Assembly (NCBI GenBank): GCA_910577115.1
Contig: CAJTMC010000108.1
Location: 1-5,515 of the forward strand
Direction: 5' to 3'
From: an uncultured Lachnospiraceae bacterium
GTDB lineage: Bacteria > Bacillota > Clostridia > Lachnospirales > Lachnospiraceae
Length of the DNA stretch: 5,515 nt
This document shows positions 1-5,493 of the stretch, one piece after another (within the stretch, counting starts at the first letter, position 1; each line of letters starts with the position of its first letter). The notes below the pieces were generated by a model, which did not search any database, was not told the DNA's origin, and saw only the letters and a list, made by a program, of their open reading frames with translations. The position numbers and the translations under genes were made by a program.

Positions 1-218
1 TACAGCAGAAAGGACAATGGCACCTGAAGCGCCTCCGCAAGCCTTAAAAAGTTCTCTAATGACATGCTTCTCTGCCCTGCCTCAATCCTCTTTATGGAAT
101 CCACTGACAAATCCGCAAGCTCTGCAAGTTTCATCTGTGTTAATTTCTGCTTTTTTCGGTATAATTTCAAGTTATCTGCAATAATATATCTTATATTCTT
201 CACTCTCTGATTCTCCAT
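1..218 (-). CDS. XRE-family helix-turn-helix regulator, N-terminal part (cut by window edge)
   Basis: I translated this reading frame by hand; it gives 72 complete codons beginning MENQRVKNIRYIIADNLKLY and leaves the window still open. Residues about 14-73 form a Cro/C1-type DNA-binding domain: an N-terminal helix (IADNLKLYRKKQKL), the turn TQMKLAELADLS, the recognition stretch VDSIKRIEAGQRS, then NFLRLAEALQVPLSFLL. This is the standard pattern of small cytoplasmic repressors that bind inverted repeats. The C-terminus is missing, so any effector domain is unknown. Start choice is uncertain. A stop codon lies directly upstream of the ATG at 216-218, and no good ribosome binding site precedes that ATG. 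A GTG five codons in (201-203) has GGAGA eight bases before it and may be the true start. Dyads lie upstream (258-273, 436-472), but nothing shows that they are its operators. Family call firm; target unknown. Confidence 0.85.
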   Translation of the reverse strand, partial: MENQRVKNIRYIIADNLKLYRKKQKLTQMKLAELADLSVDSIKRIEAGQRSMSLENFLRLAEALQVPLSFLL

Positions 219-257
219 TCATAATTTTTTTGAAATGAAGAACCAGAAGGCGGTCCC

Positions 258-273
258 CGGATACATATATCCG
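258..273. repeat. Short perfect dyad upstream of the XRE gene
   Basis: CGGATA and TATCCG are perfect complements around a 4-base centre, about 40 bases before the regulator's start. Size and position would suit an operator for the regulator itself, or a small hairpin in its leader. Binding is inferred only from position. Confidence 0.4.
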
Positions 274-300
274 TAAGACAAGACAATTTTCGACATGGAC

Positions 301-350
301 AAAAAAAGAATACTTCTCACAAAGATTCTCTATCTTTGCTCGTTGTATTC
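301..350 (-). terminator. Terminator-like hairpin ahead of the XRE gene
   Basis: Read on the minus strand, GAATAC pairs with GTATTC (outer 6 bp) and CAAAGAT pairs with ATCTTTG (inner 7 bp) around an AGAGA loop. The two helices are separated by a symmetric 6x6 internal loop that contains a C-G pair and tandem G/A mismatches. Seven Ts follow directly (positions 307-301). This is the form of an intrinsic terminator, though weaker than a continuous stem. It lies about 80 bases upstream of the regulator's start, so it could end a short upstream transcript or act as an attenuator. Confidence 0.5.
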
Positions 351-435
351 TTCCAGCTTTACATATTAAATACTTTCGTTTTTTGCCTGCGTTTCTTCTA
401 TTTATAAAAATATGTAATCTCTCATATCACCTTTT

Positions 436-472
436 GTAAAAATCATTCATAATTATGAAACATGATTTTTAC
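436..472. repeat. Perfect 11-bp inverted repeat with an inner palindrome
   Basis: GTAAAAATCAT (436-446) and ATGATTTTTAC (462-472) are exact complements around a 15-base spacer. The spacer region contains a separate perfect 14-bp palindrome, TTCATAATTATGAA (446-459), whose centre is about 1.5 bases off that of the outer repeat. No T-run follows on the minus strand, so it is unlikely to be a terminator. A protein-binding site or a structured RNA are the alternatives. Confidence 0.6.
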
Positions 473-494
473 GGTATTCACCTCGTTTCCACAC

Positions 495-534
495 AAAAAA
501 ATACGGACAATAAAAAATAATTTTTATCATCCGT
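495..534 (-). terminator. Intrinsic terminator downstream of the GNAT gene
   Basis: On the minus strand ACGGATGATAAAAA pairs with TTTTTATTGTCCGT over 14 positions, two of them G-U, around a four-base loop. An A and seven Ts follow (502-495). It lies about 90 bases after the GNAT stop and is the first terminator met by transcripts coming from the bioB side. The plus-strand flank is also T-rich (TTTTGTTTT), so it may work in both directions. Confidence 0.75.
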
Positions 535-625
535 TTTGTTTTGCCTCTCACCAAAGTTTAGACGCAATTTATCATATTTTTAAGTGCATTTAACAAAATT
601 ATATCTGCATTCGCCGTTACTTTTC

Positions 626-1168
626 TTATTCCTTATCAGACAATGCTTTTTCTCTCATATTGCTATATTTACCTGATAATTTCAGTCTCATCTGATACCA
701 TACAACAGCCCCATGTTCCGAAGCTGAAATACCTTCATTTTCAAACCCAAATTTCTTGTAGTAATGTATCAAATGCTTTTTGCAGGTAAGTACCACTCCT
801 CTTCGGCCTTGTGATTTAGCATCTTCAATCATTTTGTTTATCAATATAGCAGCATAGCCCTGATTCTCATATTCCGGATGTGTCTCTACCCCAAATATCA
901 TCTGCCATTTTCCCTGTTCATTATGCAGTTCTGCATTATGATACATTTCATCATGCAAATCTTTATCATCTGTAACCATTCCGTTTACCATACTGATAAT
1001 ATGTCCGTCTTTTTCCAACAGCCAAAAATGATTGGCATAAATGGACAGCCTATCAAAAAAAGCCATCTTAGAAGCCGCCTCTTCTTCTAGAAAACACACT
1101 TTTTCCAAGTTTGCAATCTCGTCCAAATCATGAATTTCTGCCTGTCTGATTACATATCCTTCCACCAT
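626..1168 (-). CDS. GNAT-family N-acetyltransferase (AANAT-like)
   Basis: Predicted soluble 180-residue acetyl-CoA-dependent acetyltransferase. The N-terminal part (VIRQAEIHDLDEIANLEKVCF, residues 6-26) is the usual beta1-alpha1 start of a GNAT fold. The core is FGVETHPEYENQGYAAILIN (about 92-111), with ENQGYA matching the pyrophosphate-binding Q/RxxGxG/A loop. RGVVLTCK (123-130) and YYKKFGFENEGIS (136-148) form the C-terminal half. The arrangement resembles bacterial arylalkylamine/polyamine-type GNATs, but the substrate cannot be read from sequence. The frame stays open upstream, but the start at 1166-1168 is chosen because it follows the previous stop by one base and has GAGG six bases before it; a longer form would overlap the upstream gene by about 100 bases. 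Translation is probably coupled to that gene. Fold confidence is high; function is unknown. Confidence 0.88.
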   Translation of the reverse strand: MVEGYVIRQAEIHDLDEIANLEKVCFLEEEAASKMAFFDRLSIYANHFWLLEKDGHIISMVNGMVTDDKDLHDEMYHNAELHNEQGKWQMIFGVETHPEYENQGYAAILINKMIEDAKSQGRRGVVLTCKKHLIHYYKKFGFENEGISASEHGAVVWYQMRLKLSGKYSNMREKALSDKE

Positions 1169-1169
1169 G

Positions 1170-1580
1170 TTATACCTCAAGGATCTGCGGTTCTTCTGTG
1201 AAAGAATAGATAACAGCGCTTTCAATATCAAAATACAATGTATTCGTATTGTCGTCTCCCGCTGTATAAGCATTCTTTAAATGCGGATATTCTTCTAATA
1301 TCGCATGATGTACCTCAATTCTGTTATCTTCTTTCAATTCCCCAGAGACACGAATCCACCTGTCATCTTTATCCATCGCTGATAATTCAAACCTGGGATT
1401 TTTTTCAATCTGCCTTGATACATTTTTCGCTTTTGCCGTCAGGACATATATCTTATCCTCAAACAAAAGAGCTGTTCCAAATGGGCGTACTCTTGGGGTA
1501 TCCCCGTCTTCCGTTGCTAAATAATAAGTTCCAACATCCTTTAAAAACTGATGTACTTTCTTTAAATCTTTACCTGCCAT
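1170..1580 (-). CDS. Pyridoxamine 5'-phosphate oxidase-like FMN-binding split-barrel protein
   Basis: A 136-residue protein of the small PNPOx-like split beta-barrel type, close to the COG5015 group. Diagnostic stretches are FLKDVGTYYLATEDGDTPRV (12-31) running into RPFG, the strand-loop KIYVLTAKAKNVSRQI (43-58) that would contact flavin phosphate, and DDRWIRVSGEL (72-82). SFTEEPQILEV forms the C-terminal strand. Members usually dimerise and bind FMN or a related flavin in the cytoplasm. Most have no known substrate and are not vitamin B6 enzymes, so 'pyridoxamine oxidase' should be read as a fold name. The ATG at 1578-1580 has GAGG about ten bases upstream. The gene begins 60 bases after the nitrogenase-like beta gene with no terminator between them, and ends one base before the GNAT gene. 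A flavin redox role beside an Fe-S reductase is possible but unproven. Confidence 0.87.
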   Translation of the reverse strand: MAGKDLKKVHQFLKDVGTYYLATEDGDTPRVRPFGTALLFEDKIYVLTAKAKNVSRQIEKNPRFELSAMDKDDRWIRVSGELKEDNRIEVHHAILEEYPHLKNAYTAGDDNTNTLYFDIESAVIYSFTEEPQILEV

Positions 1581-1640
1581 AATATTTTTTCCTCTTTCTT
1601 TTTATTATTGTTATAATCTTCAATGCCATCTCATAAACAA

Positions 1641-2930
1641 TCAGAGATTGTCATACAAATCTTCTGTAAATGTCAGACCGCCTCTGTATCCTGCATAAGT
1701 GCGATTAAAAACCAGTCTTTCATTCATCGGAAATGATGCCAGTATAAACTGGATATCCTTTTCCAACGCCACTTCACGTTCGTTGCTGCTGCCGATGAGT
1801 AAAGTTATCTCCTTTTCTTCATTTAAAAGAGCCTGATTGATCTCATACTGGTCTGCTGTAAATACGATCCTCGGCGGAACTGCATATTCCAGCTGGTTAA
1901 TCTTTGCTATAATTCTATCCTTGTCCTCCTGCCGGAACATCGGCTCCGATATAATCACAAGTACAGGCGTAAAACTGAAATCATTTGCCAGATACCTTGT
2001 AATGCCTACTGCGTTATTTGCATCTGCAACTACCGCAAAACGTTTCCAGCTTACAACTCCAACGGACTGCGCCAGATAGCGGTAGACATAATCCTCTTCT
2101 GCAGCAATTACCTTTTCAACCAGCCCATCATCTAAGTCAAGGGCTTTTGCAACTTCCCTGACAAAACCCGTGGTATCAGTTGCCCCTATAAACAATCCCG
2201 GAATCCTTATGCTTGGAACACCGAACTTTTCTTCAAATTTTTTTGCCGGACCATTCCACAACCATGGATTCACAATAATATTTAAAGCTGCGCCTGAGCA
2301 TTTTTTAATATCATTGATTCCCTGATGTTTGGTAAAAAATGTGTTGACCCTTAGCCCAAGCAAAGACAATATACGGTCAATCTCTTCCAACGTACCGCTC
2401 CAAAAAGGATCGTGATAAGGAACTATCCCAAAAATATTTACGAGTTTCCCATCTTTTGGAACATCTTCTTCTATCACCTGGTCTATCATGGCATTCCAGA
2501 CTACTTCATAACCAAGGTTGCTGTCTCCTGCAAATCCCGGCGTTTCAATGGGATAAACTTCATGCCCTTTATCCTGAAACTCCTGTGTAACGCTTACAAT
2601 ATCATCACCAATGATGCCTGCGGTACATCCTGTCAGTACAAAAAAAGCATCTGCGTCCATAATATCAATGGCTCCCTGTATGGTAGTCCTTAATTTATCA
2701 GCTCCGCCAAATACTACTTCTTTTTCCAGCATATTACTTGAGGGAATCGACACACTGCTGACAAAGCAGGAGGATTTATGTCCTGACTGTCCCTGCTCCG
2801 CCGCAGATGTCTGCATACAGCAGCCCGGCCCCGCATGAAGTATGGGACATACCTTATCCAAAGCGCCCAAAACAGAATTGATTCCTGCCAGAACACAGCC
2901 TCCCCTTGGATTTTCCAATATCTGTGACAT
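1641..2930 (-). CDS. Nitrogenase component 1-like protein, beta (NifK/NifN-like) subunit
   Basis: A 429-residue member of the nitrogenase component 1 / oxidoreductase family (NifD, NifK, NifE, NifN, BchN/B, CfbD, MarD/K), closest in form to NifK or NifN but lacking NifK's long N-terminal extension. Cysteines 12 (GGC), 37 (AGPGCC) and 102 (TGCTAGIIGDD) match the NifK P-cluster ligands C70, C95 and C153; the 25-residue gap between the first two is identical. The NifK Ser188 position is Gly132 (TPGFAGD). Cys28, Cys38 and Cys55 are additional. The C-terminus FNRTYAGYRGGLTFTEDLYD is the family's usual closing segment. The block VVFGGADKLR through GCTAGIIGDD also resembles the upstream subunit, as expected for paralogous partners. 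The ATG at 2928-2930 is preferred: it lies one base after the upstream stop and has GGAGG eight bases before it, whereas a longer form would overlap the upstream gene and lacks a comparable site. It should form a heterodimer or heterotetramer with the upstream protein. Substrate unknown. Confidence 0.9.
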   Translation of the reverse strand: MSQILENPRGGCVLAGINSVLGALDKVCPILHAGPGCCMQTSAAEQGQSGHKSSCFVSSVSIPSSNMLEKEVVFGGADKLRTTIQGAIDIMDADAFFVLTGCTAGIIGDDIVSVTQEFQDKGHEVYPIETPGFAGDSNLGYEVVWNAMIDQVIEEDVPKDGKLVNIFGIVPYHDPFWSGTLEEIDRILSLLGLRVNTFFTKHQGINDIKKCSGAALNIIVNPWLWNGPAKKFEEKFGVPSIRIPGLFIGATDTTGFVREVAKALDLDDGLVEKVIAAEEDYVYRYLAQSVGVVSWKRFAVVADANNAVGITRYLANDFSFTPVLVIISEPMFRQEDKDRIIAKINQLEYAVPPRIVFTADQYEINQALLNEEKEITLLIGSSNEREVALEKDIQFILASFPMNERLVFNRTYAGYRGGLTFTEDLYDNL

Positions 2931-2943
2931 CCTAAGCACCTCC
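2931..2943 (-). promoter_or_regulatory. Ribosome binding site and stop/start junction of the two nitrogenase-like genes
   Basis: GGAGG (2943-2939) lies inside the last codons of the alpha gene; then come its TAG stop, one base, and the beta ATG. The layout fixes the beta start and implies coupled translation of the two subunits in similar amounts. Confidence 0.8.
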
Positions 2944-4383
2944 TTCAATATACTTAAATGCATTTTCTTCATACCATGAATCTTTGTATGGCAGTCTCAC
3001 ATGCTTTGCTAATTTCACATTAAATCCCGGATTCTGTAACTGATCTGCAATTTTATTTCCCAGATATAACAGCCCGTCATATCCCATAGTGGGGCGCTTG
3101 CCATCCAGAACATGTGTTGTGGGGATACCCAGTTTTGCAGCCCATTCCGGCACTCCGATAAACGCATCCGGTTTTAACCTGTTTACAAGATTTGCCTGCT
3201 CAAATGGCTGCATATTTGCAATATCCACCACAAAATTTTTGTGGATTCCATTGAGATATTCCATATCAGCCTGGGCATCGTCATCATACGTAGGCGTTTC
3301 CAGTCCCACAAGTTCCATGCCAAAGTCATCAATCAATGCAGCCGCTGCAAAAGAACGCCCTGTCCCTCCGCAGATAAACACCCGTTTTCCCTGCAGCCTT
3401 TCTCTTATTTCCGCCACCAGCGGCTCTATGCGTTTATGCTCCATGGCAATAATCTCTTCCACTTCCTTTTCTTTTCCCAATACTTTTGCAATTCCGCGAT
3501 ACCATTTATCTGTGTTACGGATGCCAATCGGCATTACGGTATGGGAATATGGAATTTCATAGTCCTCCCACAAGCTTTTCATAAACTCATCCGCAAATAC
3601 TTTACAGATGGACGTGGAAGCCTCTGCCGCAGGTATCTTCTTAATCTTTTCCAAAGAACTGTAAAAAGGGATATAATTTACACGAATGCCAATTTTTGAA
3701 AGCATACGCTCCATTTCCTTTTGGTCTGCAAAGCTCACGGTTGTCGGGGCAAAAAGGTTCACTAACCCTTTTTCCTTTGGCACTTTCTCTTTTTTTAATA
3801 TGTACTTATTGATAGATAAAAAAGCAGCGTCAAAACCGGAGGCACATATTTTAGACTTAAAGCCTTCACAATGAATCGGAACCATAATCGTATCCGGATA
3901 CTCCTGCTGTAAATCAGAGGCAATGGCATCTATATCATCGCCGATAATTCCAGATGCGCAGGATGCATAAATAAATGCCAGTTTCGGATTGTACTGTTCC
4001 ACCGCTTTTTTCACAGAATCCCGCAGTTTCTGTTCCCCGCCGAACACAACGCTCTTCTGGTCGATATTGGTAACAATAATCTTTGGGTTTTTAATATTCT
4101 TGATCCCCCTGTGCGCCTGTCCTACACGGTACATGTCAACTGCCATAATAGAACATCCCACGCACCCTTGAGGGGAATGGGAGATAAAAACAGAATCCTC
4201 CAACGACATTAACGCTGCCATGCTGTTGATCTGCTGGCATTGCAATCCCTGTGCAAAACTTCTGTCTGCTCTTTTTAAACAGCCTTTTTTAAAGTTCTCC
4301 TCCACTTCTTTTCCGGTTGTTCCCAGATCATTGATCCTTCCCGGCCTGCTTTCACGCACACCGGAGTATTGTACTTCTGCCAT
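2932..4383 (-). CDS. Nitrogenase component 1-like protein, alpha (NifD-like) subunit
   Basis: A 483-residue protein, nearly the length of NifD. Cys49 (QCQQINS), Cys74 (SHSPQGCVGC) and Cys142 (ASCASGIIGDDIDAI) match the NifD P-cluster ligands C62, C88 and C154, and VFGGEQKLR and PIHCEGFKSK are family signatures. Two positions that hold FeMo-cofactor in nitrogenase appear kept: Cys260 (STSICKVF, C275 of Azotobacter NifD) and His424 (HVLDGKRPTMGYDG, the H442 motif HSWDYSGPYHGYDG at identical spacing). The catalytic His195 and Gln191 positions are instead Phe184 and Cys180, counting from the shared CEGF motif. This argues against N2 reduction and for another reduction using a cofactor or metal cluster, although a NifE-like scaffold role remains possible. 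An extra Cys77 lies beside Cys74. The ATG at 4381-4383 is chosen because GAGGTGG lies five bases upstream; an in-frame GTG at 4392 falls inside that site. It starts 18 bases after bioB. Confidence 0.9.
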   Translation of the reverse strand: MAEVQYSGVRESRPGRINDLGTTGKEVEENFKKGCLKRADRSFAQGLQCQQINSMAALMSLEDSVFISHSPQGCVGCSIMAVDMYRVGQAHRGIKNIKNPKIIVTNIDQKSVVFGGEQKLRDSVKKAVEQYNPKLAFIYASCASGIIGDDIDAIASDLQQEYPDTIMVPIHCEGFKSKICASGFDAAFLSINKYILKKEKVPKEKGLVNLFAPTTVSFADQKEMERMLSKIGIRVNYIPFYSSLEKIKKIPAAEASTSICKVFADEFMKSLWEDYEIPYSHTVMPIGIRNTDKWYRGIAKVLGKEKEVEEIIAMEHKRIEPLVAEIRERLQGKRVFICGGTGRSFAAAALIDDFGMELVGLETPTYDDDAQADMEYLNGIHKNFVVDIANMQPFEQANLVNRLKPDAFIGVPEWAAKLGIPTTHVLDGKRPTMGYDGLLYLGNKIADQLQNPGFNVKLAKHVRLPYKDSWYEENAFKYIEGGA

Positions 4384-4401
4384 ATTTTCCACCTCGTCTT
4401 T

Positions 4402-5376
4402 TTATTGATTTACTAAATATTCCGGAACAATATCCCGTCCCATCTCTTGGAGCATTTTTTTATCACTTTCAATTGTGGAACCCGAAGTAGTCAGCATGTT
4501 TCCAGTAATCGTTGCACTTGCGCCACTCCTGAATGCCTGCTCTCCATTGTTTTCCATGAGACGCCTTCCTGCTGCAAGCCTGATATTGGCAGTTGGATTA
4601 ATATACCGGAAAAAAGCAATCGTCCGCAAAATATCCTCTTCCAAAAGAGTTCCCCGGTTTTCTAATGGCGTGCCTTTTATCGGCATAAGCGCATTGATTG
4701 GAATTGATTCAATTTCTAATTCTGCCAGGCTAACTGCCATATCCAGCCTGTCTTCCCATGTTTCCCCCATGCCGATAATCCCGCCGGAGCAGACACAAAA
4801 CCCTTCTGCTTTTGCCATCTTAATTGACTTTATTTTCTGTTCATAAGTATGGGTTGTGCATATATAGGGGAAAAACCGCTTTGAAGTTTCAATATTTTCA
4901 TGATAGCTTTCCACGCCCGCTTCCCTCAGTTCATGAAACTGCACCCTTGTCAAAAAACCATGGGATGCACACAAGGACAATTTACATTTCTTTTTCATCT
5001 CCTTGTAGGCTTTGACTGTTATTGCAAAATCCTGTTCCGATAAACCTCTTCCCGCTGTGACAATCGCAAACCTGTCAACACCCTGCAATTCATTATCCAA
5101 GGCTGTCTTTACAATATCGTCAACCGACAGATAATCATACTCTGTTATCTCTGCCTTATGGTGAGCCGATTGTGCACAGTATTTACAATTCTCACCGCAT
5201 TTTCCGCTTTTCCCATTAATAATGGTACATAAATCTACCTTGTCACCACAAAAATGCCTCCTGATCCAATCTGCACCGTTACATAATTCCTGTAAATCAC
5301 AATCCAGAAAGAAAGACAGATTATCTTTTCTCGTTAAACGCCTTCCTTCCATAATCTCCTTTGCCAATGTAAGCAT
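4402..5376 (-). CDS. bioB: Biotin synthase, probable anaerobe ([4Fe-5S], Type II) form
   Basis: A 324-residue radical SAM enzyme that inserts sulfur into dethiobiotin to make biotin in the cytoplasm. Cys60, Cys64 and Cys67 (KCGENCKYCAQS) bind the SAM [4Fe-4S] cluster. YHENIETS (158-165) and CVCSGGIIGMGET (194-206) are classical BioB motifs. Against E. coli BioB, the auxiliary-cluster ligands Cys128, Cys188 and Arg260 are kept as Cys136, Cys196 and Arg266. The Cys97 position (RFCMG) falls at RFAIV, about Ala104, so that ligand is absent. Instead Cys50 (VDLCTIINGKSGKC) stands where E. coli has Ser. This fits the Type II BioBs reported from obligate anaerobes, which carry an auxiliary [4Fe-5S] cluster; ligand identity here is inferred. 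AAAGGAGGAAT precedes the ATG. No other biotin pathway gene is in the window, so it may work as an orphan on imported dethiobiotin. It is first in the block with the nitrogenase-like pair. Confidence 0.93.
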   Translation of the reverse strand: MLTLAKEIMEGRRLTRKDNLSFFLDCDLQELCNGADWIRRHFCGDKVDLCTIINGKSGKCGENCKYCAQSAHHKAEITEYDYLSVDDIVKTALDNELQGVDRFAIVTAGRGLSEQDFAITVKAYKEMKKKCKLSLCASHGFLTRVQFHELREAGVESYHENIETSKRFFPYICTTHTYEQKIKSIKMAKAEGFCVCSGGIIGMGETWEDRLDMAVSLAELEIESIPINALMPIKGTPLENRGTLLEEDILRTIAFFRYINPTANIRLAAGRRLMENNGEQAFRSGASATITGNMLTTSGSTIESDKKMLQEMGRDIVPEYLVNQ

Positions 5377-5380
5377 AACT

Positions 5381-5391
5381 ATTCCTCCTTT
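5381..5391 (-). promoter_or_regulatory. Strong ribosome binding site of bioB
   Basis: AAAGGAGGAAT on the minus strand ends four bases before the ATG, with its GGAGG core about seven bases away. It fixes the bioB start and predicts efficient initiation. Confidence 0.85.
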
Positions 5392-5418
5392 CCTTGTTTA
5401 TAACTTCTCGGAATCTTC

Positions 5419-5438
5419 AGCCTTGATTTTATAAGGCT
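5419..5438. promoter_or_regulatory. Inverted repeat covering the bioB -10 element
   Basis: AGCCTT and AAGGCT are perfect 6-base complements around an 8-base centre that contains the TATAAA element and reaches the expected transcription start. A protein bound here would block initiation, so it is a candidate operator. The regulator is unknown, and the sequence does not match the BirA consensus as I know it. Confidence 0.4.
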
Positions 5439-5456
5439 TTCAGACCCCTATCTCAA
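5428..5456 (-). promoter_or_regulatory. Sigma-A-type promoter of the bioB operon
   Basis: On the minus strand, TTGAGA (5456-5451) matches the -35 box at five of six bases. After a 17-base spacer comes TATAAA (5433-5428), a -10 box with five of six matches. Transcription would start near 5421, giving a leader of about 45 bases before bioB. Spacing and position are ideal; transcription itself was not observed. Confidence 0.7.
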
Positions 5457-5474
5457 AAAAATCACCCACTTTTT

Positions 5475-5493
5475 TTGTAAAAACACTTGACAA
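5475..5493. promoter_or_regulatory. TTGT...ACAA dyad upstream of the bioB promoter
   Basis: TTGTAAA and TTGACAA form an imperfect inverted repeat (six of seven arm positions) in 19 bases, about 18 bases above the -35 box. On the plus strand the right arm also reads TTGACA (5487-5492), a perfect -35 box; its partner -10 would fall at the very end of the window. It may thus be an operator, or part of a promoter for a divergent gene outside the window. Confidence 0.3.

Larger units (their letters stand above)
219..625. other. Gene-free intergenic region of about 400 bases with several hairpins
   Basis: No credible coding region was seen on either strand between the GNAT gene and the XRE regulator. 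The stretch is AT-rich. It holds two minus-strand terminator-like hairpins (495-534 and 301-350), a perfect 11-bp inverted repeat (436-472) and a 6-bp-arm dyad close to the regulator (258-273). A clear promoter for the regulator could not be picked out by eye. Confidence 0.7.

Noticed and set aside
402..425. Seven-codon minus-strand open frame after AAAGGTG, possible leader peptide
   Set aside because: Too short to support, with no run of regulatory codons and close spacing to the putative ribosome binding site; chance occurrence is likely.
1169..1273. Longer start for the GNAT gene (35 extra residues)
   Set aside because: The extension overlaps the upstream gene by about 100 bases and does not resemble a GNAT N-terminus; homology starts at MVEGYVIRQAE.
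1581..1640. A promoter between the NifK-like and flavin-barrel genes (TTGTTT, then TTATAA)
   Set aside because: The -35 box is weak, the spacing is 18-19 and the AT-rich context makes such matches common.
2931..2972. Longer start for the beta subunit (14 extra residues)
   Set aside because: It overlaps the upstream gene and has no comparable ribosome binding site, while the ATG at 2930 follows GGAGG at good spacing.
3089..3699. Plus-strand open frames of about 150 codons opposite the NifD-like gene
   Set aside because: They lie wholly antisense to a clearly homologous gene, have no recognisable protein features and overlap each other; they are shadows.
1641..4383. A true nitrogen-fixing (Mo, V or Fe) nitrogenase
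   Set aside because: Catalytic His195 and Gln191 positions are substituted, and no nifH, nifB, nifE or nifN is present.
4384..4392. GTG start for the NifD-like gene
   Set aside because: This GTG is part of the GAGGTGG ribosome binding site that serves the ATG at 4381-4383.
5475..5493. A BirA biotin-repressor operator
   Set aside because: The half-sites are too close together; the known BirA operator has arms about 14-16 bases apart, and the match beyond TTGT/ACAA is poor.
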